This document shows, in pieces, positions 10,541 to 23,625 of a stretch of 64,000 nucleotides of DNA. Below the pieces are notes generated by a model. It did not search any database, had not been told where the DNA came from, and saw only the letters and a list, made by a program, of their open reading frames with translations. Source of the stretch: Dasyornis broadbenti. Lineage: Eukaryota; Chordata; Aves; Passeriformes; Dasyornithidae. Numbering within the stretch: position 1 is the stretch's first letter; each line of letters begins with the position of its first letter. Location: positions 2,718,186 through 2,782,185 of the forward strand of contig VZRN01004407.1 in the NCBI GenBank assembly GCA_013397935.1, in the 5' to 3' direction. A program made the position numbers and the translations under genes.

Positions 10541-13500
10541 CTCTACTTTTGCACCTCCAAGTCCAGCAGACTGACCAGAGAATGCACTCTGCTTGGTACC
10601 TTAGAGCCAGGCCCTCTAAGTAAGCAGAATGGTTTGCCCCTGGAAAAATCTTACATGTATGACACAAAGTGCCATAGAATCACAAAGAACAGAACTTTTG
10701 TAAGAGCTGCATAAAACATAGGCAGAGAAACATAATCCATCCAAAGTAAAATCTAACCATCCTGATGTACTCTTCTGAGGAAAACCAGCAATAAATAGTT
10801 GGGGTTTTCTGTCTATCAGATTTTCTGTCATCTGATTTCCTCTCACTCCTCTCAAGGACTTAGACGTGAGAATGTCTTGCTTCTCTTTTAGAGAGATAGG
10901 ACGTTGTTTTCCCTGAAGTTTTAGCACGAGTTTTCTCTCCCACCTGAGCTAAAATTAATGTTCTTTCTTGATTAAAAATGCAACAGACCACATGCCAATT
11001 TTCTCATTACTACTTTTAGCCTGAACGCCAGTAAGTTCTCACCTTTACTACGCAATATCAAGAGTCTAACACACCAACTCCACAAAAAAAACTGCTAAGG
11101 ATAAACATATTAATGCAATTTCTGTGTATTTGCAATAGTTCTGATTCAACCATGTTAAATTTTTTAGGGGACTTCACTGAGCAGAATTAAGCACATACTG
11201 TATTAAAACGGAATACTACCAAACCCCTATCAAATGCATAATCAGTTTATCCTTAACAGGGCCCCAATTTGCTCTACATTCATTTTGCACGAGAGATATA
11301 TTCAATCAATTAATAGGCTCTCTAGATCTGAATTCTATGACCTAATATTTCTGAAATTGCTGCTTTTCTCTGTTTTTTAACCCCTCTCTGTTCTTTTTTA
11401 AACCAATACAACACCTAGTAATTACTCCAAAAGCTATTCTGTATGCTTCATAAACCAGATAAGGAAGCACCAGGTTGCCATTTATATTTGTTAGAATGAA
11501 AAATATCTCCTGGTTATCCTTTTGATGAATCCAGCTGTCAGAGAAATTAGCATGAAAGGCTAACTCATGCAAAGAAGCACATATAAATGAACAATAAATT
11601 ATACAACAAATAAAATACATCATTTATATTTATTAGGAGCCTAATTCTGGATGCTCTCACTCATCACAGCATCCCTACCCAATTCAAATACTAAACAGAA
11701 ATACAGGTATTGTCATATTGGATCAGGATAAGGTGTTCCATCTCTGAAAATGGTAGTATCATACAGTAACTATAGATGCAAACAACAAAGGAATAGGCCT
11801 TAAAAAACCCCCACAACACATAAACATAGACCTTATTCTGATCTCTACAGACACTGGCTTTACCCCAACACAAAGATATATTGTCGCTTCTATGAAAACT
11901 CTAGACGTTCCTTACAGTCACAGAAATACACAGATCTTTTTTGAACCTTTAGCCTAGCCCAAAAGTCAATGAAAAGTCTTCAAATTCCTTTTGCAGTGAG
12001 CTGCTAGTCTGTGCCACAAGACATGTCAGGCTTCCAGCCTTCTGCTGGCCCTCCACAGCTTTTTCCCAGATTCCTGCTCTAGGTTTTCTTCTTCTAAAAT
12101 CAAAATCATGCATATGGAGGGCAAAGAACTGGTGTGCACTCAAGACTTGTCACATAAATGGCTGGACGAGAACAAGAACATTCACCTACACCAAAGCAAA
12201 TCCGACAGTGCTTTCAATTTTATCAGTTTAGGTATAATTACCCTAATTTAGCCTTCTTTAATTTACAATGTAGAAACTTGGGTTAAGCTTCAGTTACATC
12301 CCTAGGTAGCTGTAACCCAGTAGTGTTTGTTCTGGTTCAATATTTACCAAGGACATCAGCTACCTCTTATGTGATCAAGCGCCATGTATTTATTCCCACA
12401 CCATCCTCACCTTGTTGCCTCAAGATGTGATTCTGTCCCTTGTCCTGCTGCAACAGAGGTAATTTTGAAAATCCAGGGACTATTATACCTCCACCTTCCT
12501 TGTGTAGAGGTACCACCAGCTGTCTTTTGATTCCATCCTCATTTGTACATAGGATGCAGATACAAAAAGTGCTAACAGTTGGTCTAGGTAAATGGGTTAC
12601 TGAAATATGATGGTCTTCAATCAAAACTGGCATCTAAAATGTACCTGATGCAAGCAGGAGTAAAAGTCCAATCAGGTAAAAGACCTAAGCTAAACTGTGA
12701 TATGGAGCCATCTGAAAACTCAGTAAAATTAATGTTTTTCATAGGAAAATGAGAAAAGGACCTTGGTGGCTACCATCATAAATGTTGGAAAAGAGCTGAT
12801 GTCCAGATTCCAGGGTATTATATCAATGTCAAGAACCAGATTAATATTAATGTCTCTAGCTTGTACAGTTTTGTATCAGGGAAGCAGGGAGTATCACTGG
12901 ATGGACTGACTCACATTGGGCATTATCTACCAGACTGTGCCAAGGATTCTTCATTCAGTCTACTCAGACAACTGTTGTATATGGGCTGAAACTCTACAGA
13001 TTATGGCTTTATCAACTCCTGCACTGAGTAATTGATCACATCTTGGTCTAGTGCCAGTTATCAAGCCTTCAGAGAATTCACAATCTATGTTATTTCATCA
13101 CTGTGATACCAAATTAAATAAAAATAAATTTCTCCTGAAATGATTTGATTATTTATACATTTTGTTAATAATTAACAAGACACTTTTTTAAAAAAACAAG
13201 CTCCTAACTAGTCTACCTATGAACTAATCTTTATCTTCTGATCATTCCATATGCATATATTTGAAGATAACCTTTTTGATTCTTAAAGAAGCCTGTGGTG
13301 TTTCACTCAGGCTACAGCTGGCTTACTTGGAGGCCTAAACTCAGAAATGCATTATTCTGACAGCAGGAGCAAACAAGCTGACTAGTCTCCTGTTGGCATG
13401 GCAACACAACACTGAAACTAATTCAGATCTTTGGTAATGGCAACAGAATATTCTCCTCGAAAAGCATGATAGTGAAGCATTACTTCATACCACAATTTCT
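10541..13500. other. Unique non-coding sequence
   Basis: Several 60-100 codon frames, mainly minus strand, without domains. A plus-strand acceptor-like TTACTACTTTTAG is followed 11 bases later by GTAAGT (11032), too short to call. No repeat family is recognised. Confidence 0.4.
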
Positions 13501-13546
13501 TATTTTGGGGTTGGATTTTTGTTGGTATTTTTTGGTTTTGTTTTGA
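13501..13546 (+). repeat. T/G-rich low-complexity tract
   Basis: Nearly all T and G, made of irregular GG or GGGG blocks in T-runs (TTTTGGGGTTGG and similar). It is one of several such tracts in both orientations in this window. Confidence 0.65.
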
Positions 13547-16197
13547 CAAATCACATTAAACTATACTATTTCTAAGCAGCCTGGTTTATTTGGATCAACG
13601 TTGATACAACCTCTCTTCACTCTTTCTTTTCATAGCTTGACTGTGTTCCCACCTCGCTGTTTACCATTGCTCCTGAAAACTGCAATTACAGACGGCTCTC
13701 AGTGTGCAAACTAATTAATTAACAGCCTCAGCTTCTATTCAGAAGCAGTCAGGGCTGTAATGGATGACTTCTGGAAACAGATATAGAAGCACTAGGGATT
13801 ATGAGCTCTTTTTCTTTTAGTATATATCCATGCTAGGAAAGAAAAACAAACAAAAAATCAACAACAACAAAAAACAGGTAAGGATGATATTTTAGAAATC
13901 TTCTTGTAATAGAACAGATGCTGAATTGACAGACAGAGCCAAAGCTCCAGTTAGAGCTCATGAAGTCTATACGTTTTCACTGAAATCATAGAAGAAAGGT
14001 AGTCTAAACCAAGGTATGTTTGATACCTGTTCATCACAAATATTTAAGATTTTAAAAGAAGGAAAAAATTACTGAAAAGCCCTTACAACATTGTGGACAA
14101 ACAAGAAAACCCATTACAAAACCATTATGGAATATAATACCACTTCCCTGCACACATACATTCTTCTTTTAATATCAAAGACCTTCTTCCCTGATTAGAT
14201 CTAATCAGTTCTGCCAATAATTGTGGAAAACAGACTTGTTTCCACTGACCCCGCCTGCTTTCTGCTGTTTCAGCACCGTCAATTTCCTGGCCCAGAAAGC
14301 CAAGCTGCCAAGCCAGTCCCAACTCCAAAGAACTCACCGGTCTGAACACTGCACACATGGCGGTTTATCCAAATTTAAACAGGTAATGGGATAAGTTGAA
14401 ACAGATACTAGAACACCCAAGGAAAGAGACGAAGGTTTTAGCTTTCATCCCGGTGATTCAAGACACCTTGCAATTAAAAACAAACTAACAACCGCAGACA
14501 AAAAAACCCAACCATGATTCTTCCCATTTAATAGCTAATCGTGCAAGTGTAACAAACTTTTCAAGTGCTTGAAAGTGTTGCCAAAAGACCCTTAAAACAG
14601 ACTGAAAAAGCCATTAATAGCCTTACATTTGGTTACAGGTCATGGAACTGAGAAATTATTCGCATTGCCTATGCGGGAAACTAACGCTGTTTGGTTCAAA
14701 GCCCATTATATGGGTAGACTATTCCTCTTCAAGCACTCAATACCAAAAGTGACTGACACCTCACAGTTTGTTGTGCCGATCTCTTTAATTTTCATCATGG
14801 CTTTCAAAAACTCCGTGAGACTGACCTTCTGTTCTTTTCATTAGGAATATGCTGGCTTTCTGTGAATAATTTATATCCATTATTTTGTGGTTTTGTCAAC
14901 CACAGCTCCACAGATGGCAAAACTGACAATTTTTTTCCTCAAGCACACACCGTTTTAGGAATGACTTTAGTAGGAGTTTTGGCAATTTAAGCACTGCAAT
15001 TTGGAGACCTAGTCATGCTGGGAGTACTGACATCTAGTTTAAGAAATGAGTTCTTTAACTACTGGTCTGGCTTCTCTTTTTGTTAGAGATGATTTTTCTG
15101 ATTTTTTTTTTTTAATGCTTTTAGGAATGCACTTTCATATAGCTAACTTTCCATCATTTGTATTTTTTCTGTGTTCCAACATTACTAAATGAGATTCAGT
15201 TCAGAACTAAGGTTAGAAACAACACACACAGTGAAAGGCAGGCTGCAATAAGAAAGGGTGAAAAAAGCCCATTCCCTGGAGCTCAAAACTCTCTCTTTCA
15301 AAGGCAGAGCCGTATCCTTTAAAAAAATGTTATTTTATATGGGAAGCTACTATATTTTGAAAACTGAAAGCAAGTATCCTATTTCTACTTAATTAGCTCT
15401 GTGTTTCATCTTTTTTCTTTTACAGGTCCTTTGTTAGCCTAAGTGCAAGCAAAATTCTCCTTTTGCTTAGGGTTTGTTATCCCTGATATAATTTTTTAAG
15501 AAATAACTGCGTGATCTATCACCATTTCATTACTCTTTTAACTTGGACTGAATTGTATTAATGGGTTCCACTCAGATTTGCCATCACACTTCCCCTGTTA
15601 AGTAAACAGACACTCACACAGTATAGGATCAGAAGGAAAAAATGCAGAATTATCCTTCTATTTCTGGCAGTCATTTCCTTTCCTAGCTCTCACCATTTAA
15701 ATGTACTACACAATTTGTAATTATTTACACCGACGCTATTAGGAATCCAGAAGAAAAATGTTGGATAATTTCAAAAGCAAAACTTGCTAAGAGCTAAAGA
15801 AGTACTAAAGAAAAGAGCCCTCGTCTTCACCTGAAATAAGCTTGTCTTGAAAAGTATTTCAGTTTATATTTTCTTATGCTCACTTTCATTCACATTTAAT
15901 TCTAAAAATTAAGCCTTTGGTGGAAAAAGACAATGAGAAATTCTATACTTGTTGAAGAGTGAATATATTTGTATATGAATATAAAAATAACAGAAGTTAT
16001 TAATAGTCAGAGTTACCATGACTGTTTACAGAATATATTTCTCACTTCTTCAAATATACAGAAAATAGAGAAGTATTTTTAGAAGGCTTTGAAAGACATA
16101 ACCAGTGAAAATTAAGGTTATCTACCTGGTAGATATCAAAAAAGATATTTTTCATTGGAGGAGATTGATGAGCACATAATTTCAACCTATGAAGGAG
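13547..16197. other. Unique non-coding sequence with A/C tracts
   Basis: Contains A/C-rich stretches at about 13842-13876 and 14475-14514, the A/C-strand counterpart of the T/G tracts elsewhere. The first ends in CAG followed by GTAAGG and is preceded by TTTTTCTTTTAG, so it is bracketed by splice-like signals, but its content is low complexity. No gene supported. Confidence 0.4.
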
Positions 16198-16217
16198 CTG
16201 CTGCTACTCAGCAGCAG
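16198..16217. repeat. Small perfect hairpin, 8-bp arms
   Basis: CTGCTGCT and AGCAGCAG are exact reverse complements around the 4-base loop ACTC. The arms are CTG/CAG triplet-like, so it may be a decayed triplet run on opposite strands. Confidence 0.75.
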
Positions 16218-17640
16218 AGATGCAATGCTAGAGCAAATGAACTACCATTTTAATCTTTTTGCCTGCTATTATCCTGTCTAATATGGTTTGACAATTTGCA
16301 GCTCTGGTTTTCATATACTAATAAAACCTGGTGAGGATTCTGTGTGAATATAACTTCCTTTTTTTATTTATTTTTTAAGTTAAAAAGGTTTCCACACTGC
16401 TGGGAGCCTGGCCATTTCTAAATGACCAGTAGGGTACTCTCCTACAACTTCCCTTCACTGTATGTTTGTAAGAGACAGGCAAGATGCAACTATCTTCAAA
16501 ATTACACCGTTAATGATTCTGTAGGGCTTGTGTTCCTCTATTAAAACATGAACATGGTCAACATCTTCAGCTTCAGTTCAATTCAATCAGAGACAAAGAA
16601 TGACACTGATCACCACTAAGTGAGAGAAAACAGATAGGAAACTTTAAGGGATGTGTCATGCCGGGATCAGCTCAGACAAAGAGAGGCAAACAGTGGATTC
16701 ATGAAGAATGAGGCATTAAAAATTGCACAGGGAACGAGGGACAAAAAGACCCCTCCTAGCAGGTTTGGAAACTCCCATTTGTGGCAGTGAGAGACACACA
16801 GAGGCTGAAAGCAGCTAACAGTACAAGAGTACAAAAGCACACAGGATTTTGTTTGAGAGCGAACTAAGAATAATCTAAGGCTGAGAGGGGCACAAAGTCT
16901 TTATTATACCCTCTTAACATCCCCTTCTTACCACTCACGTATGAGCTCGTTTTCTGAGCTTGTAGGCTTCTTTTAAAGATCACATTTTAACAATGCCAAA
17001 CTACTCTGGGCCTCTGAGAAACAATTTTCTCTTAACCCTTGCTAAGTCACACATAAAGCAGGACCCAATCCTAGACATTATTCTGAAAAGTCAGGTGTGA
17101 GAATTGCAATTAAACTGTATCAGCTTACAGTATCTCACACACACTAAGATTTACTGCTTTTGTAATTGATTGTTGCTAACAGAGAACTAATGCCCACGTG
17201 GAATTTGAGCATGTCTTCAAGGTATAGTGAAAAAAAGCGATCTCTGTCGAAGCAATCTGCCAGTAACTGCAGTTTTTGAACTTCATGAAAAGCAGCAATA
17301 ATTTAAGAGCTAATGGAATACCATCAGGGAGTCTTCAAACTCTCAGGTAAGGCAATTCTTTCTTCTCAGTATGTCCTACAGCTAGAGGGAAAATATTATG
17401 TTAGCTTGGACCCAAACCCTGAAAGGAACTCCCCGTTAACATCGGTCTCTTTTCCCTGGAACAGCCAACAGTACCTATTCAGACGTCAAGAACACTGAAC
17501 ACCTCTTTGAAAACATTCTATGCAGGAATTTGCACATTAAAATCGTGATAGAACTACAGCAACACCAAACACATTTAAGCTCTTACAGTGCCAGCGCTTG
17601 CTTCCTCAGCTGGCATCCCCCAACATTAGGGTTTTTTCCC
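16218..17640. other. Unique non-coding sequence
   Basis: One perfect donor-like CTCAG followed by GTAAGG lies at 17342-17352. The frame before it (17273-17346) is open, ending in a peptide like SGSLQTL, but the upstream acceptor CTGCCAGTAACTGCAG has a weak pyrimidine tract. I leave it uncalled. Confidence 0.35.
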
Positions 17641-17724
17641 CTAAACGTTCTATAAAAATGTTCTGTAACATCTTTCAAGGAATTGCATTTGTGCTTATGC
17701 TTCCCAACAGTTCTCTTTCTGGTT

Positions 17725-18310
17725 TCCAGGAAATTTTCTTCTTCCTTCCTAGGAATTTTTCAAATGATTTCTAGCAATGCTCCTGCTGCTTTCTAGGAAT
17801 TTTTTACAACAGGCTTTCAGAAGCATCTCCTGTACTTTCTAGGAATTTTTCAATTGCTTTTTTATGCCCACTACTTTCTAAAATTATTTTCTCAGTACAT
17901 TCATCCAGGAATCTTCCCAAAGCTTTCCAGGTCTTTCTCCATTGCTAAGATTTTTTCTGTGTGCTTTCTTGAACCCTCCCTGTTGCTATCTGTGAATTTT
18001 GACTAAATGGTTACTAGGAATTTTACAGTCTTCCAAGGAAATTCCCAACTGCTTCCTAGATTCTTTACAGACACTACCTGTTCCCTTTTCACTAATACTC
18101 CTGTTACTCTCTAGGAATTTCCTCCAGAATTTTCTGGACATATTACTCATTCCTTCTAAGAACTCATTAATTCTGCTCCCTAGGAATTTCTCATCTACTT
18201 ACAGATATTTTCCACTACTTTCTAGGATACCGCTTAATAGATCCTAGGAATATCACACCTCCCTCTCATAAATGCCTTTTAAGAAGGCTCCAAATGTTTT
18301 CTAGGAATTT
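17725..18310 (+). repeat. Degenerate 22-bp tandem repeat (minisatellite)
   Basis: Seen: the core CTAGGAATTT recurs in register. Core starts, intact or mutated, fall near 17728, 17750, 17772, 17794, 17840, 17879, 17906, 17928, 17946, 17969, 17991, 18015, 18036, 18056, 18093, 18112, 18157, 18181, 18202, 18223, 18245, 18269 and 18302. Most steps are 20-24 bases and some are double steps, which gives about 26 units of about 22 bp. The unit reads roughly TGCTTTCTAGGAATTTTYCC. One strand is pyrimidine-rich throughout. Weaker copies may extend back to about 17650 and on to 18360. An open frame inside it (17999-18247) is a by-product of the repeat and not a gene. I do not recognise the unit as a named satellite. 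Confidence 0.85.
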
Positions 18311-18360
18311 CCCCATGGTTTTTTGGGGGGATCCTGCTAATGCTTTTGTAAATTCCCCTT

Positions 18361-20546
18361 CTACTACATAAGTAGACACACTAGGGATCTTTCATGCTCA
18401 AATATATTCTGACAAAAAGAAGGGGCTAAGTCCCTGGGCTAGCAATATTGCCAAACCATTTCGCTGCTCATGCAGGTGGCAGGTCAAGCTGATTTTCTAT
18501 GAATCCTTTAGAGCTACACTCTGTTACCCGGGCATGCACTGACACCATGGCAGTGAAACACAGAGTTACAGCTCACCCACTCTCTCCGTGGCCTGGATCT
18601 GAATAACAACGATGCACCTGCCTTTCATCTTAGTTAATATAGTTTGATCAGCTGATATTCTGAATCTTGTTGCAAATATCTCTTTCTTAGTAACTTGATT
18701 ACAACTCTTGGCAGTCTTCTACCAGATTTTTTCCATCATACAGAACAATTAGTTATTTGTCCTCATGTCCAAAACTTCAATCCTCACCCTATTCTAGTTC
18801 CACGTCAGGAGATTCAGCTCCTATCAGAGCAACCTGGTAAACTCAGTGCCCAACACCTGTTCATTCAATTTTCAAACAAATATATTGCTATTTTTCCAGG
18901 CTGCACCTCTGGTTAGGAAAAAGCTCTTTTTAACCAGTCACATCATTAGCTCACGGCTTTAACTCAAGCACTTCAGATTTCTCTTTCCACAATACTTCTA
19001 CAAGCATTGACAACAAATAGGCTTCTTGAGACAATAAGACCACAGACTTTCATGGCAACTTTATCAGATGTGCTTTTCTGTGTTCCCTGATTGTGTTTGA
19101 GTCCCTCTGATCTCCTTTTTTTTTTTCTTTTACTCCCTGGGGTTGAGATAACTGTTGTTTTGGACTGTGTATCACCTAATTTGAGTTTGACATTCACAGA
19201 TTACAGCTGGGAAGGAAATAGCTGCCTAATTTGAAATATCAGCCAATAGCCGGTTTTGAGGAAGTCACTTATGGAATTTTACAGAATTAGAAAAATTATA
19301 AACAGTTATGTTATCAAAGAAATGAATTTAGTTATCGGTATTATTGCACATCTAAGCTCCTATTTTGTATCTGGGACTCAGGTGAAAGTTTGCTTTCCAA
19401 ATCAACTAGTCCTGTGCTGTCATTTATGACCTGAAAACTTTAAGCCTCTGTGTCATGGTCATGGATTGCCTAAATAAATGTCAGAAAGAGTCATATATAT
19501 CAATATGAATTAAAAACTAATGCTGTTTTATTGATGGAAAACACCTTTAAATGCTTTTTAAATAGATTCTTCCAAACTTCTTTAAAAATCACAGATGGTT
19601 TGACTTGGATTTTCATTGACAGAAAAAATATGCAGAGGATTATGTAATCTACTGAAAACTATGATGGTCTCAAGGCATGACAAAAGACTTCCATAAGTTA
19701 ATGAACAGCTGCTCATTGTTAAAAACACACTACTGTAAAAAAGGGAAGAAATCAAGGTCTTTTGTCCACTGACTTTTTCTGACAAGAGATCAGAGCACAC
19801 AAAGGCAAATCTACTTTAAGGTTTAAAACCAGAGTAAACCTTTACTGTTTGAGAATATAGTTTCATGTCTTCGGAGTTTAGTGGGCTATTTTCTTCTTAA
19901 GCCAGTTTGTTAATGAGAAATCTCTTTTCAGTGTCCTTGAAAGAATATCATTAATCTGAGATACAGGGCTCTGTTTGAAGGGATAGAAATATGTGCGGAA
20001 ATGCTGCATTTTGTAAATCTCATAATGGTTCTTGAAATTTCAATTGGGTGAGGTATGTAAGTGGAACAGAGGGCATTTAAAAAACTAACAGAAGCATACT
20101 ACAGCTCTTCTAATGTATATTTTCTGGGGATCTCAACCAAGGAAACAAATTACAAGAAATGAGGGTTATTATTCTCTCACAGTGCCAGTTTGTGAGTAAC
20201 TCACAAGCGCTCTACTGTGGCTGTTTTCTTCGTGTTTTTGCTTCCATAGAACCAGGGGCTTCATAACAGAAATTGATATTCTTGCTTAGTTAAAGAAAAC
20301 TTCAGTAGAGAGTACTCAACTCAGTTTGGGACTGAACTGCATGCAAGACTTATTACCAAAAAGAAAAAAAAAATCCCTCAATTAAACATTTCTGAGAAGT
20401 GTTTTTTAAAAATGTCATGTCTATTATTCAGAGAAACTTACAATTTGCCAAATTTCACTAGCATTTCACTAAAAGTTTGTGAGCAATTTCTAGAAACACC
20501 TGTTTTCTACATTGCATTTTACTGACTTATTCTACATTTTTCTTGC
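18361..20546. other. Unique non-coding sequence
   Basis: Short domain-less frames only (for example 18695-18916 on plus and 19582-19800 on minus). A T-run is present near 19118-19130. No mobile element recognised. Confidence 0.4.
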
Positions 20547-20570
20547 ACTGATCCTATTTGAAGGATCAGT
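20547..20570. repeat. Perfect hairpin, 9-bp arms, 6-base loop
   Basis: ACTGATCCT and AGGATCAGT are exact reverse complements around ATTTGA. Could form a short stem-loop if transcribed. No poly(T) terminator or RNA gene box is associated. Confidence 0.75.
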
Positions 20571-20689
20571 ACGAGACTCTTGCTCTATTCCAAGTACTGA
20601 ACAGTGACAAAACATTTCAGCTAGCTATAAGAATTATTTAAAAATACATTCCTTTCTCATCCATGAACGAGTCTGCTGTGCTTTAGCTG

Positions 20690-21070
20690 AAAATGTTTCT
20701 AACTGGAGAGCTTGGCTCTTGTATACAAAAGCCTCAATAACAATAAGTGGGTTGATTAATGCTATATGCACATACCTAGAATTTTCATGATCAATCTCAA
20801 AGCACTTGAACATTAATTGAAGGAGGCATTGCTAGAGTAATTTCTTTTTGTATTTCTTTGTTGGTCAGGAACAGCTAAATTGCATATTCTGAGTTACAGC
20901 ACTTGAAACTGGCTGTTAAATTCAAAAGGATGGAATGTGGTTTGGAGTTTGCATATTAAGCACATTTTGCTCTAGACATGATCTTAATTTACATTGTATT
21001 GCATTAATGGTTTCTTTAATGTTAGAGTTCTCCACTGTCTTGAGTGGGAGATCTGAAAATATGTGAATGA
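20690..21070. promoter_or_regulatory. Possible conserved non-coding element with POU-type site
   Basis: Non-repetitive stretch with several developmental-type motifs: GATTAAT near 20755, CATTAATTGA near 20811, and GTTTGCATATTAAGCAC at 20947-20963, which recurs almost identically at 51512-51528. No open frame. Conservation cannot be tested here. Confidence 0.2.
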
Positions 21071-22392
21071 TGCTTTTAATTGTTTTGCTGTAAAAAGGCA
21101 ACTGTTCTCTACTGGTCTGAACTAAAAATAATTCCTATTTTAATGACATTTTAGACACAATCACTAAAAATAAGTAATTAAATAAGGAATTTAACAGCAT
21201 TCAGAAGACAATGTTAAGAACAGGTTGAAACTTTCATGATCCCCTGGCTGTATAACTAACAGCAGGATCTGATTTTCAGTAGAATTAAGTGCTCTTTACT
21301 CTTTTTTCCCCTCAGATTAAAAGGCATTCAAATATATTTATAGACATATTCAGGCTTCTTTTGTGTGGTTTGAGTATCAAGAAAGGGTCTCACTTCTAAA
21401 GAATCACATTGATGCTTTTAGACAAACACAGATCATCCCACTGCACTGAGATGCTCAGATGCTCAAAGCACGGGTGAGACATCTGTAGAAGACATTCATG
21501 GAATTGATTCAGGACTGACACAAGACTTTCCTGTGACCCTTGATCATGGTTGCTAACAAAGCCTGAGCCCTTCTTCTGTCCACAGGATTCACTAATTACC
21601 AGGAAATTTCTTCAGGCTTACTAATTACCCAAACATTTCAGAATATCTCTCTTCAAACCCAGAAGCAGCAGAGGATTTTCAAGGAACGCTTTTTCTTTTC
21701 TTTCTGTTTTCAACCAAAGAGATCAAGTAAATGCAATTAAAGCTCATTGTAAGTGTGCAGCATTTCCAGACTAACAAAAATACAGTGCATTCTACATGAA
21801 GAGATGTTGCATTAAAACCTTGGATTTTACAACTGTTTGTAAGTAATCAAACCTATTCCACTATCTCCAAATAATATTCTAGGAAAGCCACACTGGCAAC
21901 AGGCTGGAAGCCTTACCAGTCTCTTCTAGTGAAGGCACATTGGGGAATACTTTGTAAACATCACCCTACCACACTCATTAGGGATCATCACTGACTCTGG
22001 AAAGTGTCAATATACTCTCTTTGGATAGGTATTCTTACTTAGATGACAAACCTAGATGATTATTGCCTATATATTTGTACAGATAAAGACAGATATATTA
22101 AGATTATATCTTAGCTAGACTTTGCAGTGCCGTTTTAATGACAGAACAGATGCATTTCTTGCAGACCCTACAAACTGGATTTTTTCTCTGCATTGACAAA
22201 CAGCAGGGCAAGTGCTCAGCTTTGGAAGCATTTTTTGACACTAAACTGTTAGAGAGACAGCAGTCTTATCTCATTATCCCAGTTCTTCTGCTCTCTTATA
22301 AGCAATGCTCAAAGATTCCCAGGGGGAACAGAAGCTGCCATTTAGTGATTATTTCAGTTCCTACCTAGCTGTATTTATTTTTTCAGATAAAT
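21071..22392. other. Unique non-coding sequence
   Basis: A single plus-strand frame at 22138-22368 has no domain. No RNA gene or repeat family seen. Confidence 0.4.
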
Positions 22393-22440
22393 GGTTTTGG
22401 GGTTGAGGTAGCAAGGGTGCTCGGTTGGTTGTTTTTTTTT
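22393..22440 (+). repeat. T/G-rich tract
   Basis: Interrupted GGTT/GGGG blocks that end in a T-run, the same character as the tracts at 13501 and 26220. Confidence 0.5.
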
Positions 22441-23430
22441 CCCAAATGAAATTTTTAAAACTGCAGGGAATAAAAGCAAAGTGGGCAGAATGTCAAAACA
22501 AGGGAGAGCAGAATGACAACCATGACAACTAACCTGTAAACACAGTGAAATCATTTATTTGTCCATAATCAGTTATAGCTTTAGCATTTCTTTGATGAGT
22601 GACTCATTTATGATATATCACTACTTCTGTTGACTGGGGATTTATCTAAACTATGGTTTGACAATAGAGCAAGTGTGACTTGCAGAATCCTAGCACCAGA
22701 TTGAAAATTATACAGTCACAGAATAGTAAGTGCCCATCTGCTGTAAACTCCTTCTATGCTTTTGAGGGAGTTTTTTTTTTTTGAGAGCTTGTGGGGATTT
22801 TTGTGTCTACTGTGACACTCAGTGGGTGAGGCAGGCCCAGTTCTGTTAGTCAACACCGCTCTAATCCTATATGGGTTAGTTGGTCTTCCTTCAGTAAAGC
22901 ACAGGCTTCATGAGCGCTCTAACAGTGTCCTGGGGTGCACCCACAGAAAATACATCATATGCCTGGAGTTATCTGGGTCATACCTGTCCTATTTTAAGAT
23001 CTGAAAGCACACAGAAGCAGCAGGGGTCGCAGAGCCCAAAGCTTGTGGTGCTGTGCCTGCTTCCTGCTCTCTTTAACGACAGAATTCTGAGCAGCAAGCA
23101 AGGGCAAGTGTGTTCCCAACACAAAGCTTTGTAGCCCTGTACATGTGTTCCTCACATAGATCACCTAGTTCACAGACAACTGCAATTCCCATGAATATGC
23201 AGCTATCCAAAACCTCTGGAGGTACAATATGCAAAGGATACTAAAAGCAAACTGGTACTTTTCTCTCCTTCCAAAACATAGTTTCTTGGCTTCCATCTTT
23301 ATTTATGCTATTACATATATATTAACTTTTGAAATTTCCCTATTTCCCCCTATATTTAGGAATGAATACAGTTGTAATAACTAAAATAAGACTAAGAAGT
23401 TATGGTCAGAGAATAGTTTCTGAACAAAAT
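22441..23430. other. Unique non-coding sequence
   Basis: Two overlapping short frames at 22822-23134 (+) without domains, in a slightly GC-richer patch. Nothing else supported. Confidence 0.4.
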
Positions 23431-23625
23431 TAAAAGAAATAAAGAGGAGATTGAAGAGCAGAATCAAGAAAGAAACAGGCAAGGATGAAAATAAAGCAGG
23501 GATACAAGAAAAAGGACAAAGTAGTGCAAAGAAGAGCCAGAGGGAAGGAAAGTTAAGTTGATAAAAGGCAAGTGGCAGAAAGGAAGAATGAAGGTGACAG
23601 AAGAAAAACAGATGTAGGAATCAAA
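23431..23625 (+). repeat. Purine-rich stretch
   Basis: Nearly 200 bases dominated by A and G with only scattered pyrimidines (GAA, AGG, GAGA words). It reads as a much-decayed purine microsatellite. The minus-strand frame across it (23464-23649) is F/L/S-rich, as expected from the complementary pyrimidine strand, and I do not treat it as coding. Confidence 0.6.

Noticed and set aside
13842..13866. Exon bracketed by TTTTCTTTTAG and CAG/GTAAGG
   Set aside because: The interior is an A/C low-complexity tract, so the bracket is probably chance.
17273..17346. 74-nt segment ending at CTCAG/GTAAGG with an open frame
   Set aside because: The acceptor has a poor pyrimidine tract and the peptide is unrecognised; left as a note only.
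17999..18247. 82-codon frame, Leu/Ser/Pro-rich
   Set aside because: It lies wholly inside the 22-bp tandem array; its pattern is produced by the repeat.
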